Shown here piece by piece: positions 22,600 through 34,479 of a DNA stretch of 64,000 nucleotides. The stretch is from Valencia hispanica. Lineage: Eukaryota > Chordata > Actinopteri > Cyprinodontiformes > Valenciidae. The stretch lies in contig OY747713.1 in NCBI GenBank assembly GCA_963556495.2, positions 46,612,913 through 46,676,912 on the forward strand. The letters are read 5' to 3'. The translations under genes and the position numbers were made by a program. The notes beneath the pieces were generated by a model. It did not search any database. It was not told where the DNA came from and saw only the letters and a list, made by a program, of their open reading frames with translations. Every line of letters begins with the position of its first letter. Position 1 is the stretch's first letter.

Positions 22600-23977
22600 A
22601 GGTCCCGGTATTAATGCACGATGTCCTCGACTGGTGTCGGAGGGAGTTGGGGTCCAGGAGGCTTCTCCAGGGTCTCCAGACGCAGGCAACGAGCAAGGCA
22701 GTTGGTTTCCCATTGCAGGATCTGGCGGCCTGACCAGAGATTTGGAGAGGAGGTTTGACGAGTATCCAAAAGGGCTGAGCAGATGTAATCAGGCAGGTTT
22801 GAATGGCTAAGTTGGACAAACAAGGTGAGTGGTGCAGTTCGGCTTGAGCCAGGTGATGTTCCCCCCAGAATCTCCTGGCTTGGTCGTTTCCCGGCCGATC
22901 AGGGCAGTGTTGAAAAAAGTGACCTCTCGCGCTGCAGTACGCACACAGCCCCTCACGGTAGCGCCTCCGCTTTTCTGCCTGCGAGAGATGACCCAGTTGC
23001 ATTGGCTCCTCTATGAAAGGGAACTCCCTGTTAGGGGCTGGTAGAGCAAGCCGCGGCAGCTCAAGGAAGAAGCAGCTGTCGTGGTTGTTTGGAGCGCTGT
23101 GTTGGTGGAGACCAGCACAGGATCAGCCGGTCGATGTCCAGGGCAAACTGGACAGCAGGGACCGGGGCGACTCCTTCCCCACCATTTCATCGTCGACGTA
23201 ATTGTCCAGCCCCTCCAGGAACAGGGAACGTAGTGCTGAGTCTCCCCAGCTGAGCTGGGCGGCAAGAGTGGGGAAGTAAGCTACATACTTGTGAACTGGC
23301 TGGTGTTGTTGCCGCAGACAGAGCAGTTGGAACTTGGCCTCAACGTCGCTTGATGGGGGCACAAAGGTGCTGCGGAGCTCAGCCACAAAGCGTGCATAGT
23401 CATTGCAAACCGAGGAGTGTTGATTGTAAAGTTTTGCGCTTTGCTGGTCAGTAGCCACATCAGCAAAGCCATCCGGGTAGTGACGGTGGGATGGGTAGTG
23501 GGCTGACATTCGAACAACATATCCAACGCTGCCAGAGGATCATTGGAATGTCGGCTGTGGGGATTGGCCTGGGTGGCAGCGGCGCATGTTGGCAATCGGT
23601 TGCCTGTGGCCTCTGTTGGCCTGTCCCTGGTCGGGTCCCTGGTCAGGTTCCTGCTGGGGCGTGGGGCACCCTCGCGCCCCGAGCCTCCGGGCCAATGGCT
23701 GGATCCGCCCTGGTGTAGCCTGGTGCCAGCAGAGCCTGTAGAATCGTCGCTGCAGCCCCTCCAGGCCCCTGCATTGTAGCTGCAGGATGTTCCCCGGAGG
23801 CTCTCCTCTGCTCATCTCTTGGGGGGTGCGGTCAGCCCTGCTTTGGTCTGACTGAGGCTCCTGTGCTCTGACGGTCCTTTGGATGTCTATGGCTCCGATC
23901 TCCCTTGTGTCTGTGTCAAATCCTGGGAGGCTGATCGATGGCTCCTCACACCAACTATTGAACTCATACACACACAT
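22600..23977 (-). pseudogene. Gypsy gag with CCHC knuckle and protease remnant
   Basis: Gag is spread over three frames. The capsid-like part contains YARFVAELRSTFVPP and KFQLLCLRQQHQPVHKY. The nucleocapsid knuckle is CAYCSARGHFFQHC, a correct C-X2-C-X4-H-X4-C. The aspartic protease start reads ALLDTR where a D-S/T-G triad is expected, so it appears dead. The first 50 or so residues near 23977 are not clearly gag. Confidence 0.8.
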
Positions 23978-23999
23978 GCATACACGTTTGGGGGTTCCG

Positions 24000-25085
24000 G
24001 TATTTACATTATGGGGCTTAGGTTACTAAATCCTGTAATAATTGGTATCATGAGCTTTTCAGTGACGCTGTTTTTGTCAGTTTGGATTGTTTGATCTGTT
24101 TTGTCTTTTTTTCCCCTCTCCCTGCCGTCCTGTGGGTGTGGAGGGGGACTGGGATGTTTTCTTTGTTCTCCTTCCTCTCTTGTATCTTCAGCTTACCCTC
24201 TCCCTCTTAACCTTTTTTCCTACCTCTTCTTCATGTTCATCTTTCTTCCCCTTTATTTTCCATCTCGGTGTTGATGAGAGGATATTTTTAAGTGAAAGCT
24301 TGCACCTCGCGCTGCTATGCTACCAGTCGCTGACCAGCCTGCTTTTTGCTAACTCCTCTCTCCCAGTTCGTTTATCCTGTGGCAGAGTTTAAAAAAGAAT
24401 TACACATTCACACAATATATATGTTTGGGCATGCATGGGGAGAGATTCTCACCAGATCATCTCCAAATAAATCTTCCTCATACATGCCTTTTATTACTTT
24501 ACAAAGTTATTACAAAACATTCTGAGAGACAGCCTCTCTTGCAGGATCCAATCAGCTCAATAATACATATTAATATAGATGCAAAATGTGCATGTAGTCC
24601 GTCCTTGATAGGTTAAGCCCCTTTTAATATATTCCTTTTGGTTGCTAAACAGAAAACCTTCCTTCACCCAACAGATGTTTCCTGTTTTTTTCAGAGAATC
24701 GTGGCCCATTGTCTAACTCATATCCTGTTCTTAACAGTTTTGTCCATTTAATCGTGACCGTTCCTTTCTGACCCATGGGTCACATCCTGTGCTAACACTT
24801 TTCTGCATTTAGTTAATTATTTTAGCACACAACCCCTTCACCTTTTGGCCTGTGTATTCATTCAATGCTTCTTTAAAAGTTTTTATTTACAATAGTGTCC
24901 TTGGCGCATCAGCAACAACAAAAAAGAATCCCACAGCAATTTCTAATAAAGATTTCTTACACATATATATGAAGGGGAGTACTATAGCAAAAGTCGTAAT
25001 GCTCCACATAAATCTGTCAGGCTTCTACTTGGTACTCAGACACCAATTCTGAACTCCACACTGCCACACAGGACACATTTAAAAA
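24000..25085 (-). repeat. Unclassified interspersed repeat, copy 1
   Basis: Two modules recur elsewhere: a hairpin-bearing module at 24945-25072 (also 37890-38030 and 39630-39734 plus 40271-40315) and a pyrimidine-rich module with CCTCTCCCTCTTAACC near 24200 (also about 39530). I suspect an LTR or leader region of a retroelement but see no coding region to prove it. Confidence 0.6.
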
Positions 25086-25291
25086 AAGAAGGAAAAGATA
25101 AGAAAAGAAAAGAAGTTCCATGGATCTTTCTTGTATTTCCTCTGAAAAAAGAGTAACGGCATCTGGTATTGTCCTTTATTTACACTGAAAATTTTACTTT
25201 TTCAGTCATATTTAGGAAAGTTAATTGATCTTGATTAATCGTAATTAATTCACAGCTATGATTAGATAAAACATTTTAATCGTTTGACAGC

Positions 25292-25292
<1 letters not shown>

Positions 25293-25371
<79 letters not shown>
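25293..25371. repeat. (GATA)n microsatellite
   Basis: About twenty uninterrupted TAGA/GATA units. Present only in copy 1 of the segmental duplication. Confidence 0.98.
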
Positions 25372-25639
25372 TGTAATGGAATATTTCTTATGTAGTTAGG
25401 ATTTGATTACTTATTCTCTGTTTTTGTGAATACATACAGTGAGGATCAAAACTATTTGAACACCCTGCGATTTTGCAAGTTTTCCCACTTAGAAATTATG
25501 GAGGGGTCTGAAATGCACATTGTAGGTACATTTCCACTGTGAGAAACGGCATTAAAAAAATTCAGGAAATCACATTGTCTGATTTTTAAAGAATTTATTT
25601 GTATTTTATTTCTGCACATAAGTATTTGAACACCTGAGA

Positions 25640-26430
25640 AAATCAGTGTTAATATTTGGTACAGAAGCCTTTGTTTGCAATGACAGAGGTCCAACGTTTC
25701 CTGTAGTTCTTGAACAGGTTTGCACACATTGAAACAGAGATTTTGGCCCACTCCTCCACAAGGATCTTCTCTAGATCTGTTAGGTTTTGGGGATGTCGTT
25801 GAGCAACATGGAGTTTCAACTTCCTCCAAATATTTTCTATTGGATTTAGGTCTGGGGACTGGCTTGGCCACTCCGGAACCTTGATATGCATCTTATGGGT
25901 TCACTCCTTGGTTATCCTGTCTGTGTGCTTTGGGTCATTGTCATGTTGGAAGACCCAGCCATGACCCATCTTCAATGCTCTGACAGAGGGAAGGAGGTTG
26001 TTGCTCAAAATCTCACAATACATGGCCCCATTCATTCTCTCCTTAATACAGTGCAGTCATCCTGCCCCCTTCGCAGAAAAGCACCCAAAGCATGGTGTTT
26101 CCACCCCTGTGCTTCACAGTAGGGATGGTGTTCTTGGGATGCAACTCATCCTTCTTTTAGACCAAAAAGTCCTACTTTGGTCTCATCTGACCACATGATT
26201 TTCTCCCATACCTCCTCTGGATCATCCAGATGGTCATTGGCAAACTTCAGATGGCTCTGGAAATGTGATGACTTGAGCAGGGGAACTTTCCGTGCAATGC
26301 ATGATTTTAAACCATGACACCGTAGTGTTCTACCGACAGTAACCTTTGAAACTGTGGTCCCAGCTCTCTTCATCTCATTGACATGCTTCTCCCGTGTAGT
26401 TCTGGGCTGATTCCCCACCTTTCTTATCAT
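25640..26430 (-). pseudogene. Tc1-like DDE transposase, broken
   Basis: The N-terminal part (26430-26146) retains the first catalytic region WEKIMWSDETKVGLFG. The C-terminal part (25891-25649) has [20 protein letters not shown], which holds the catalytic Glu, and the closing helix. Between them (about 25890-26146) stops and frame changes disrupt the second Asp region. It cuts and pastes at TA sites in active family members; this copy cannot. Confidence 0.9.
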
Positions 26431-26643
26431 CAGTGATAACCCACGAGGTGCATGGAGCCCCAGTCAGAGGGAGACTTTAGCCTCTTCCATTTTCTAACAA
26501 TTGCTCCAAAGGTCTATCTAATTACATCAAGCTGCTTGGCAATTGCCCTGTTGCCCTTTACAGTCTTGCGGCGGTCTAAACCTTTGTCTCTCGTGACTTT
26601 TGACAGCTCTTTAGTCTTGCCAATGGTAGTAGTTGGAGTCTGA

Positions 26644-27121
26644 GGCCATGTACGTGTGCATAAGTGCATTGTTAAGCACATTCATAAGCATGCAACACCT
26701 GTAGGGGGCAGTAGTCCACCCAAATCCTAGCCACTCAGGGTAACCTTCTACCTTCTAAATGCCATCATCGAGCAGTAATTGAGCTTGTAAAAACAAACAA
26801 GTAAAAAGCACTTGGGCAATCGATAATGCCAACTCAGCTCTGAGGGCATAAATGCTGTTTCTGAGTGTAAACACAGGTCGCACATGTGATGTCGGAGCAT
26901 TTTTGTCACAGACAGTGATGTTGCAAAACCAAAAACTCTGGTTATTGCTGTCCACACACAAACGCTTAAATTGAACAAAACGCAAATCTTCACTTAGGCC
27001 TGGGTTTTTTAGAAAGATTTGTTTTCAGTGCCCTAAATATGCATTTTCGTGTGGATGACAGGTCAAATCATAGAAAAATATCTTCGTTTTGTGAGATACC
27101 ATGCTATGTGTGGACAAGGCC
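26644..27121. mobile_element. MITE with GGCC termini and 3-bp TGA duplication, copy 1
   Basis: Ends GGCCATGTACGTGTG and, inverted, GGCCTTGTCCACACA. Flanked by TGA on both sides (26641-26643 and 27122-27124). The interior matches the copy at 39735-40270 (for example CCTGTAGGGGGCAGTAGT and the GAGGGCATA block). The 3-bp duplication suggests the PIF/Harbinger group. Confidence 0.85.
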
Positions 27122-27837
27122 TGACTGACTGTGAGGTGGACAGGTGTCTTTAACGAGCTCAGACCGGTGCCACTAATTTAGGTTAATAAGTGGAGTAGAT
27201 GTGGACTTTTTAAAGGCAAAGTAACAGTTCTTTGAGAGCCAGAGTTTTTGCTGATTGCCAGGTGTTCAGATACTTCTGTGCAGATATAAAATACAAATAA
27301 ATTCTTTAAAAATCAGACAATGTGATTTCCTGATTTTTTTTAATGCTGTCTCTCACAGTGCAAATGCACAATGTGAATTTCAGACCCCTCCATAATTTCC
27401 AAGTGGGAGAACTTGCAAAATCCCAGGGTGTTCAAATACTTATGTTGCTCACTGTATATCCCTCTGAAGAAAGTAAATTAAAAATCCTGATATAAACCAA
27501 ACTGATGCACATTGAACCCAACTAGCTGTACTGAGTTATTCCCTGTCTTGTGAAAAGAATGTGGAAGTTGGTTTGCTGTAGGAATGAAATCCAAATATCC
27601 AAATAAATCCTGGATTAAAAGGAGGAACAAATAAAAAAAACTGACCATAGCACTTTGTTTTATAGACATGAACTATATGTTCTATGAGTTCTATTGATTT
27701 TCAGTCTTTGTCTGGCATGCTTGTTTATGATTATGCGGTACCAGTGAGTTTTAATCACAGCAATCAGACAGGAAATGGGTAGAAGCGAAGACTGTGTCTG
27801 GAATGAACCCTTGGACAGCCGGTTTAGGATTAGAATA

Positions 27838-28060
27838 AAAAGATCCTTAATTGTCCCACGGTGGGGGGACAATCTCCAGGTGTACCAGGAGAAAATAAAG
27901 GATAATTGGAACCATGCATATTCACATAAAGGTAAGTGATATAAAAACAAGAATAGGAGACTGTACAATACTGTACAGTTATAAAAAATAGAAGGAACGA
28001 CATGCACTTATGTTAAGAAATTTAAAGAAAGAAACTGTATAAGATGTGCATGTATATTCA
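27838..28060 (-). mobile_element. LINE 3' UTR fragment (Rex1/CR1-like)
   Basis: AAGATCCTTAATTGTCCCACGGTGGGG and a following stretch containing CTGTACAATACTGTACAGTT resemble the antisense 3' end of a fish LINE. A second copy is at 30555-30777 because of the duplication. The interval 27455-27837 has no recognised gene. Confidence 0.5.
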
Positions 28061-28073
28061 AGGTCTAATGTGC

Positions 28074-29311
28074 ATTTGGAGAGGAGGTTTGACGAGTATC
28101 CAAAAGGGCTGAGCAGATGTAATCAGGCAGGTTTGAATGGCTAAGTTGGACAAACAAGGTGAGTGGTGCAGTTCGGCTTGAGCCAGGTGATGTTCCCCCC
28201 AGAATCTCCTGGCTTGGTCGTTTCCCGGCCGATCAGGGCAGTGTTGAAAAAAGTGACCTCTCGCGCTGCAGTACGCACACAGCCCCTCACGGTAGCGCCT
28301 CCGCTTTTCTGCCTGCGAGAGATGACCCAGTTGCATTGGCTCCTCTATGAAAGGGAACTCCCTGTTAGGGGCTGGTAGAGCAAGCCGCGGCAGCTCAAGG
28401 AAGAAGCAGCTGTCGTGGTTGTTTGGAGCGCTGTGTTGGTGGAGACCAGCACAGGATCAGCCGGTCGATGTCCAGGGCAAACTGGACAGCAGGGACCGGG
28501 GCGACTCCTTCCCCACCATTTCATCGTCGACGTAATTGTCCAGCCCCTCCAGGAACAGGGAACGTAGTGCTGAGTCTCCCCAGCTGAGCTGGGCGGCAAG
28601 AGTGGGGAAGTAAGCTACATACTTGTGAACTGGCTGGTGTTGTTGCCGCAGACAGAGCAGTTGGAACTTGGCCTCAACGTCGCTTGATGGGGGCACAAAG
28701 GTGCTGCGGAGCTCAGCCACAAAGCGTGCATAGTCATTGCAAACCGAGGAGTGTTGATTGTAAAGTTTTGCGCTTTGCTGGTCAGTAGCCACATCAGCAA
28801 AGCCATCCGGGTAGTGACGGTGGGATGGGTAGTGGGCTGACATTCGAACAACATATCCAACGCTGCCAGAGGATCATTGGAATGTCGGCTGTGGGGATTG
28901 GCCTGGGTGGCAGCGGCGCATGTTGGCAATCGGTTGCCTGTGGCCTCTGTTGGCCTGTCCCTGGTCGGGTCCCTGGTCAGGTTCCTGCTGGGGCGTGGGG
29001 CACCCTCGCGCCCCGAGCCTCCGGGCCAATGGCTGGATCCGCCCTGGTGTAGCCTGGTGCCAGCAGAGCCTGTAGAATCGTCGCTGCAGCCCCTCCAGGC
29101 CCCTGCATTGTAGCTGCAGGATGTTCCCCGGAGGCTCTCCTCTGCTCATCTCTTGGGGGGTGCGGTCAGCCCTGCTTTGGTCTGACTGAGGCTCCTGTGC
29201 TCTGACGGTCCTTTGGATGTCTATGGCTCCGATCTCCCTTGTGTCTGTGTCAAATCCTGGGAGGCTGATCGATGGCTCCTCACACCAACTATTGAACTCA
29301 TACACACACAT
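28074..29311 (-). pseudogene. Gypsy gag fragment, duplicate copy
   Basis: Identical in translation to the gag portion of the first copy, including the CCHC knuckle CAYCSARGHFFQHC and the capsid-like segment. It lacks protease, RT and all later domains because the duplication begins within gag-pol. Confidence 0.9.
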
Positions 29312-30786
29312 GCATACACGTTTGGGGGTTCCGGTATTTACATTATGGGGCTTAGGTTACTAAATCCTGTAATAATTGGTATCATGAGCTTTTCAGTGAC
29401 GCTGTTTTTGTCAGTTTGGATTGTTTGATCTGTTTTGTCTTTTTTTCCCCTCTCCCTGCCGTCCTGTGGGTGTGGAGGGGGACTGGGATGTTTTCTTTGT
29501 TCTCCTTCCTCTCTTGTATCTTCAGCTTACCCTCTCCCTCTTAACCTTTTTTCCTACCTCTTCTTCATGTTCATCTTTCTTCCCCTTTATTTTCCATCTC
29601 GGTGTTGATGAGAGGATATTTTTAAGTGAAAGCTTGCACCTCGCGCTGCTATGCTACCAGTCGCTGACCAGCCTGCTTTTTGCTAACTCCTCTCTCCCAG
29701 TTCGTTTATCCTGTGGCAGAGTTTAAAAAAGAATTACACATTCACACAATATATATGTTTGGGCATGCATGGGGAGAGATTCTCACCAGATCATCTCCAA
29801 ATAAATCTTCCTCATACATGCCTTTTGTGGACAAGGCCTGACTGACTGTGAGGTGGACAGGTGTCTTTAACGAGCTCAGACCGGTGCCACTAATTTAGGT
29901 TAATAAGTGGAGTAGATGTGGACTTTTTAAAGGCAAAGTAACAGTTCTTTGAGAGCCAGAGTTTTTGCTGATTGCCAGGTGTTCAGATACTTCTGTGCAG
30001 ATATAAAATACAAATAAATTCTTTAAAAATCAGACAATGTGATTTCCTGATTTTTTTTAATGCTGTCTCTCACAGTGCAAATGCACAATGTGAATTTCAG
30101 ACCCCTCCATAATTTCCAAGTGGGAGAACTTGCAAAATCCCAGGGTGTTCAAATACTTATGTTGCTCACTGTATATCCCTCTGAAGAAAGTAAATTAAAA
30201 ATCCTGATATAAACCAAACTGATGCACATTGAACCCAACTAGCTGTACTGAGTTATTCCCTGTCTTGTGAAAAGAATGTGGAAGTTGGTTTGCTGTAGGA
30301 ATGAAATCCAAATATCCAAATAAATCCTGGATTAAAAGGAGGAACAAATAAAAAAAACTGACCATAGCACTTTGTTTTATAGACATGAACTATATGTTCT
30401 ATGAGTTCTATTGATTTTCAGTCTTTGTCTGGCATGCTTGTTTATGATTATGCGGTACCAGTGAGTTTTAATCACAGCAATCAGACAGGAAATGGGTAGA
30501 AGCGAAGACTGTGTCTGGAATGAACCCTTGGACAGCCGGTTTAGGATTAGAATAAAAAGATCCTTAATTGTCCCACGGTGGGGGGACAATCTCCAGGTGT
30601 ACCAGGAGAAAATAAAGGATAATTGGAACCATGCATATTCACATAAAGGTAAGTGATATAAAAACAAGAATAGGAGACTGTACAATACTGTACAGTTATA
30701 AAAAATAGAAGGAACGACATGCACTTATGTTAAGAAATTTAAAGAAAGAAACTGTATAAGATGTGCATGTATATTCAAGGTCTAAT
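28074..30786. repeat. Segmental duplication, copy 2, with internal deletion
   Basis: Begins within gypsy gag after a 4-base filler GTGC (28070-28073) at the junction with copy 1. At 29826/29827 it jumps from the position equivalent to 24492 to that equivalent to 27110, cutting through the right terminus of the MITE and so removing most of the Tc1. It ends at the natural right flank, where new sequence starts at 30787. Confidence 0.95.
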
Positions 30787-31544
30787 AGCTTTTATTGAGA
30801 GGATGCTTCTGTGCTTCTGGCCAGTCTGTTTAATAAAATGTTACATTTTGTTTAAGCACAAGAACTTACCTGAATGAAAGATATCTCTGTTAAGTGAGGT
30901 AACTCGTTTCTGCATGAAACAGGCAAGCACTTTTTTAAGTCTCTCAGTTTACTACCACTGAAAGTTAAATACTGCCTAAGTGAATAACTACAACTTAAAG
31001 TATCAACTAATTGCTCACATCAAACTAGAAAACCCCAGTTTGCTTATTTTCTGTGGAAATGGTACTTCAACAACCAAAACAATTAAAATTTAGGACTGGC
31101 CAAGTTCATCCCTGCATCTCTCCATCAGGTTTAAAACATGCTTTTTGTTCAAAGGAATTATTGCTCTTTTTGGTTTTTCAGCCAGTAGCAGGAACACAAT
31201 GACTTCAATTAATTAAACACATGTGCAATTCCCTTACAAAACTCACCATGAAATAATTATGACACAGTCTGCCACAGACTTTGAGACACAGCTGAGACGA
31301 TGATAATTTAATTTGGTGGTGATGGTAAGCATAGAAGAGCCAATTTTTTTCTTCATATTCTGAGCATCCAGCCTTATAACTATTTTAAAGGGAATAGAAC
31401 GGGGATTTCTCTGCTGGAAAAGTCATTTGAAGGGCAGCTGACTTTGTTTTAAATACCACTTTGATAAGCAGTGTAAATTACATCATTCTCATGAGTATAA
31501 TTCTCTTGATTACCCATATTCTTTGATCCTCATGTGTCTGTCTG
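30787..31544. other. No gene seen
   Basis: AT-rich non-coding stretch following the segmental duplication. Confidence 0.55.
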
Positions 31545-31548
31545 TTAA

Positions 31549-33070
31549 AGGGGGGGGGGCACGTTTTTCTCTGGGAGACAGAACAATTCTGTGGTACAGT
31601 ACAGCCATAATATTACCGTAAATCGATCCGTAAATTGAGTAAATAGTAAATAATATAATCTACCTGTTTGAAATTTGCACTCACAACATCTCCGAACAAA
31701 ATGCCTTGAAATTAGCCGCATGTCTCTTTAAGAGCCTCGGACACTCTCCCTTCGGCACGTTGTCTTCAACGTCATCACAACATTCTCCACATGCAATGTT
31801 TTTATGTGTGATTTTTTTTTAATGTTTTGCCGATCACTTGAAAATTAGTTGGAAACTAGCCTTGAGGTCAGTCGAAACACTTTTTAATCCTAAATAACTC
31901 AGTGTTCTAAAAAGTAATTGAAAGTACAGCTCCTGTCATTCACATAAAAACAGCTCTCCTGAAAACGTGCTGCTCGCTGCTGCTGTCTGTGTGTCACTAT
32001 TTACAGCTGATCATTTTCTCATCGGACATACACGAAGTACGTATGTGACCCATTTTGCATTCAAAATGGCCAATTTCGCCACCAGGTGATGGATGTTCAT
32101 GACTGGAATGAGGAAACTGTACCCCAATGCACCTACATTGGCAAAATGAAAATGTAACATGTTTTATTCTCGATCCCTCTCACATAAGAAACAGGGAGTG
32201 TACATGATATGCGACGCCGTCAGATGTAACATAATGAAAGGGAGAGTCACAACTGGTAAAAGGTGTGGTGAAAAATTGCAAGACGTGGAGAATTCGCGGG
32301 GATTGGCTGAATTTGTGTTACATGTTACGATCACAACATCATGAATTCCTGGAGGGACTGAATAATAAACATGAGCTACAGCGCACAGATTTAACTCTGA
32401 ATTAGCCTAAGCTATGTTGTTCTAACAAGCTGAATCAGAGCATTTCCACTTACCGGAGTTGGCTCTGAAGAAATACTCTTAAGACCGGGGATTGCATCGT
32501 TCTTCAACGTCAACTTGCTTACTAATCCACTGTCAAGTAAACGTTTGTTCTAGAAGCAATCTTCTGTGAAATGGCCGGCCCAAATGAAGCAAATCTTCTT
32601 GGGAGGAGGGTTGTTTCCAAAAATAAATTTCAACTATTTTTGACAAACAGCCTCATTTTATGGAAGACTAAAAAGAGGGCAGTCATCCTGGCATCCAAAG
32701 ATACATTTTCTCCAAGAAGGCAGGAAAAGTAAATAGCTATATAGTAGTAATATATATATATAGTATATATAGTATATGCTAGCTGATTGCTGTTGACCTG
32801 CTGCTTCTCTGCTCGGGGAGCGGGGGAGGGAGGGCTTTGGAGAGACGTGGGCAGTAATCAAAATGTCAGGGCGTTGCTCGGGGGTGAGGGCGTACCTCTG
32901 AGGGATCAGGTGCTCAGCGCTCAAAATGGCGGCTGCGAGAGTTTCCAAAGATTACTAAAAAATACATAAATTACCATAAGAAACACTTTAGGCATGTTTT
33001 TTAAGGAGGACATGACATAACATTGTGATGAAAAGCTTAGAAAAGTCCACTTTACATGCCCGCTCCCCCT
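31549..33070. mobile_element. TTAA-type non-autonomous transposon (1.5 kb)
   Basis: TTAA occurs on both sides (31545-31548 and 33071-33074). The ends AGGGGGGGGGCACG and, inverted, AGGGGGAGCGGGCATG form an imperfect terminal repeat. No transposase frame. TTAA targets occur in the Kolobok and piggyBac superfamilies; the AGGG ends favour Kolobok, as an inference. Confidence 0.75.
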
Positions 33071-33074
33071 TTAA

Positions 33075-33640
33075 AGCTTTGTGACAGTTTAATAGGTCAA
33101 ACAGAATTAACCAACTTAGCGCTGTTGTATTAAACCTTCTCACTTCCTGACCTCAGAATGGATTCTTCGAAAATACTAAATGTACATTGAAATGTGATGT
33201 GCACTATATGTACAAACATGGCAAGTCACAGATGCTTATCATTGTTTTGTACTTGACTAATTTACAACAAAGCTTGGATGAATAAATGTTGAATAAAATG
33301 TAGTCTACTGTATTCCATTTACTTCCAACCACCCATTTTCTGTACCTTCTAAATTCTAATTGGGACAATGTGGGCTGGAAACTACACTTGCTGTCAAGAA
33401 AGGAACCGTTTTCAGGAACCAAGGTAGTTTTCAGGGGTAGGCCCCATGTTTCCATTTGCACTGCAGTAACCAGGGCCAATGCAGACAAACTGGAAGGATA
33501 TCTTCCCCAGAAAATGACTTTGATAAGAGGAAGTGCCTTTTAGAAGAAACCTCAATCAATGTTTGGTGATGGGAGGGTGCAAAACATCCAAAATGAACCA
33601 ATTGCAGCTCTATGTGGTTGGAAGAAGAGTCACACTGATG
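33075..33640. other. No gene seen
   Basis: Only short overlapping frames without motifs. Confidence 0.5.
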
Positions 33641-33647
33641 ATCTATT

Positions 33648-34140
33648 CTTCATATCCAAGATGGTGCCGCAGAAAACAGCCTTGGTGCTCCACTCTGTAC
33701 TAGTGTGTTAATTCTGCTCTTTGCCTCTATTTTCCAACCTCAACTCCTAAACATCTGAGTATGTTGTCTCCATTTTTCATTGCTTCAGAGAACTTCACTG
33801 TGATCTTGGTTGGTGGTACAGCAGTACTTTATGGGATTTATTGGAGATGAAGATGGAGATTTCATTAATCCACCTGGTTAATGTCTGCTCCCTGGCTAAC
33901 AAATTGACAAACTGGTGCTTCTAAGCTCATAAATGTGGATGTTCGTGGATCAGTCACCCTTTGTTTCACGAAATTTGGCTTGGTGAGTACACCTCAGACT
34001 GCGCACCACAGATGTTGGGCTTCCAGTTTCTCTGAGCAGACCACAGTTTGGAGCTCTTGGGGAAATAAGAGAAGATGGACATGGCCGTTTTCTTTTTTTT
34101 ATGTGTTGGCGGTAGAAAATGCAGTATAAATAAATAAATG
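33648..34140 (+). mobile_element. LINE 5'-end fragment with short 3' tail
   Basis: Starts like LINE 5' UTRs (CCAAGATGGTGCCGCAG). Near 33860 a frame resembles the start of an endonuclease domain (NVCSLANKLTNW). It ends near a TAAATAAATAAATGAAAATG tail. The middle of the LINE is missing, so this looks like another internally deleted copy. Confidence 0.45.
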
Positions 34141-34159
34141 AAAATGAAATCTAAACCAC

Positions 34160-34420
34160 TAAACCCTGTGGTCCTCCATAAGTAACCCTTGAGTAATTTT
34201 TATCAGTTCTTCTGTTCTTTTAGTGTCTCTGCTCTGTTTTCTTAAAACCTCAGTCGGTCGTAAAGGATAGCCCCTCGTACTGAGCCAGGTTCTGGTTCTG
34301 TTGGAGGTTTCTTCCTGTTAAAGGGGAGTTTTTCCTCTCCACTGTCACTACATGCTTGCTCAGTATGAGGGATTGCTGTGTAGTCAGCGACAAAATGCAG
34401 GTAATGCTCTCGCTACATGT
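34160..34420 (+). mobile_element. L2 LINE 3' UTR fragment
   Basis: GTTGGAGGTTTCTTCCTGTTAAAGGGGAGTTTTTCC and ATGCTTGCTCAGTATGAGGG are shared with the L2 3' UTRs at 57190-57290 (sense) and 38560-38650 (antisense). It lacks the terminal GAATT repeat tail. Confidence 0.85.
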
Positions 34421-34479
34421 TCATCCAGGAGGAGTGAATGCTGCAACCTGAGTGAAATAATAAACTGAAGGATTAATTG

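Larger units (their letters stand above)
19627..23990 (-). mobile_element. Ty3/Gypsy chromovirus-type LTR retrotransposon, one LTR only
   Basis: On the minus strand the order is gag, CCHC knuckle, protease remnant, RT, RNase H, integrase, chromodomain, polypurine tract, LTR. That order (integrase after RNase H) and the C-terminal chromodomain mark the chromovirus branch of Ty3/Gypsy. No 5' LTR is found to the right of about 23990, where an unrelated repeat begins. Frameshifts occur throughout. Part of gag is included in the segmental duplication starting at 22740. Confidence 0.9.
25437..27454 (-). mobile_element. Tc1-like transposon, carrying a nested MITE
   Basis: Flanked by TA dinucleotides (25435-25436 and 27455-27456). 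The left end CAGTGAGGATCAAAACTATT and right end (reverse complement CAGTGAGCAACATAAGTATT) are inverted repeats that continue for about 200 bp with divergence. The transposase is on the minus strand. A MITE at 26644-27121 interrupts its 5' region. Copy 2 of the duplication keeps only the last 345 bp (29827-30171). Confidence 0.9.
22740..28069. repeat. Segmental duplication, copy 1 (5.3 kb)
   Basis: 22740-24492 recurs at 28074-29826 (offset 5334) and 27110-28069 recurs at 29827-30786 (offset 2717). Every translated frame compared is identical between copies. Copy 1 holds an extra 2,617 bp (24493-27109) absent from copy 2. Confidence 0.95.

Noticed and set aside
22452..24392. Long plus-strand frames across the gypsy region (for example 24087-24392)
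   Set aside because: Antisense shadows of gag or of a pyrimidine-rich repeat; no domain.
25293..25371. GATA repeat as a CRISPR-like array or regulatory GATA cluster
   Set aside because: Simple 4-bp microsatellite without spacers.
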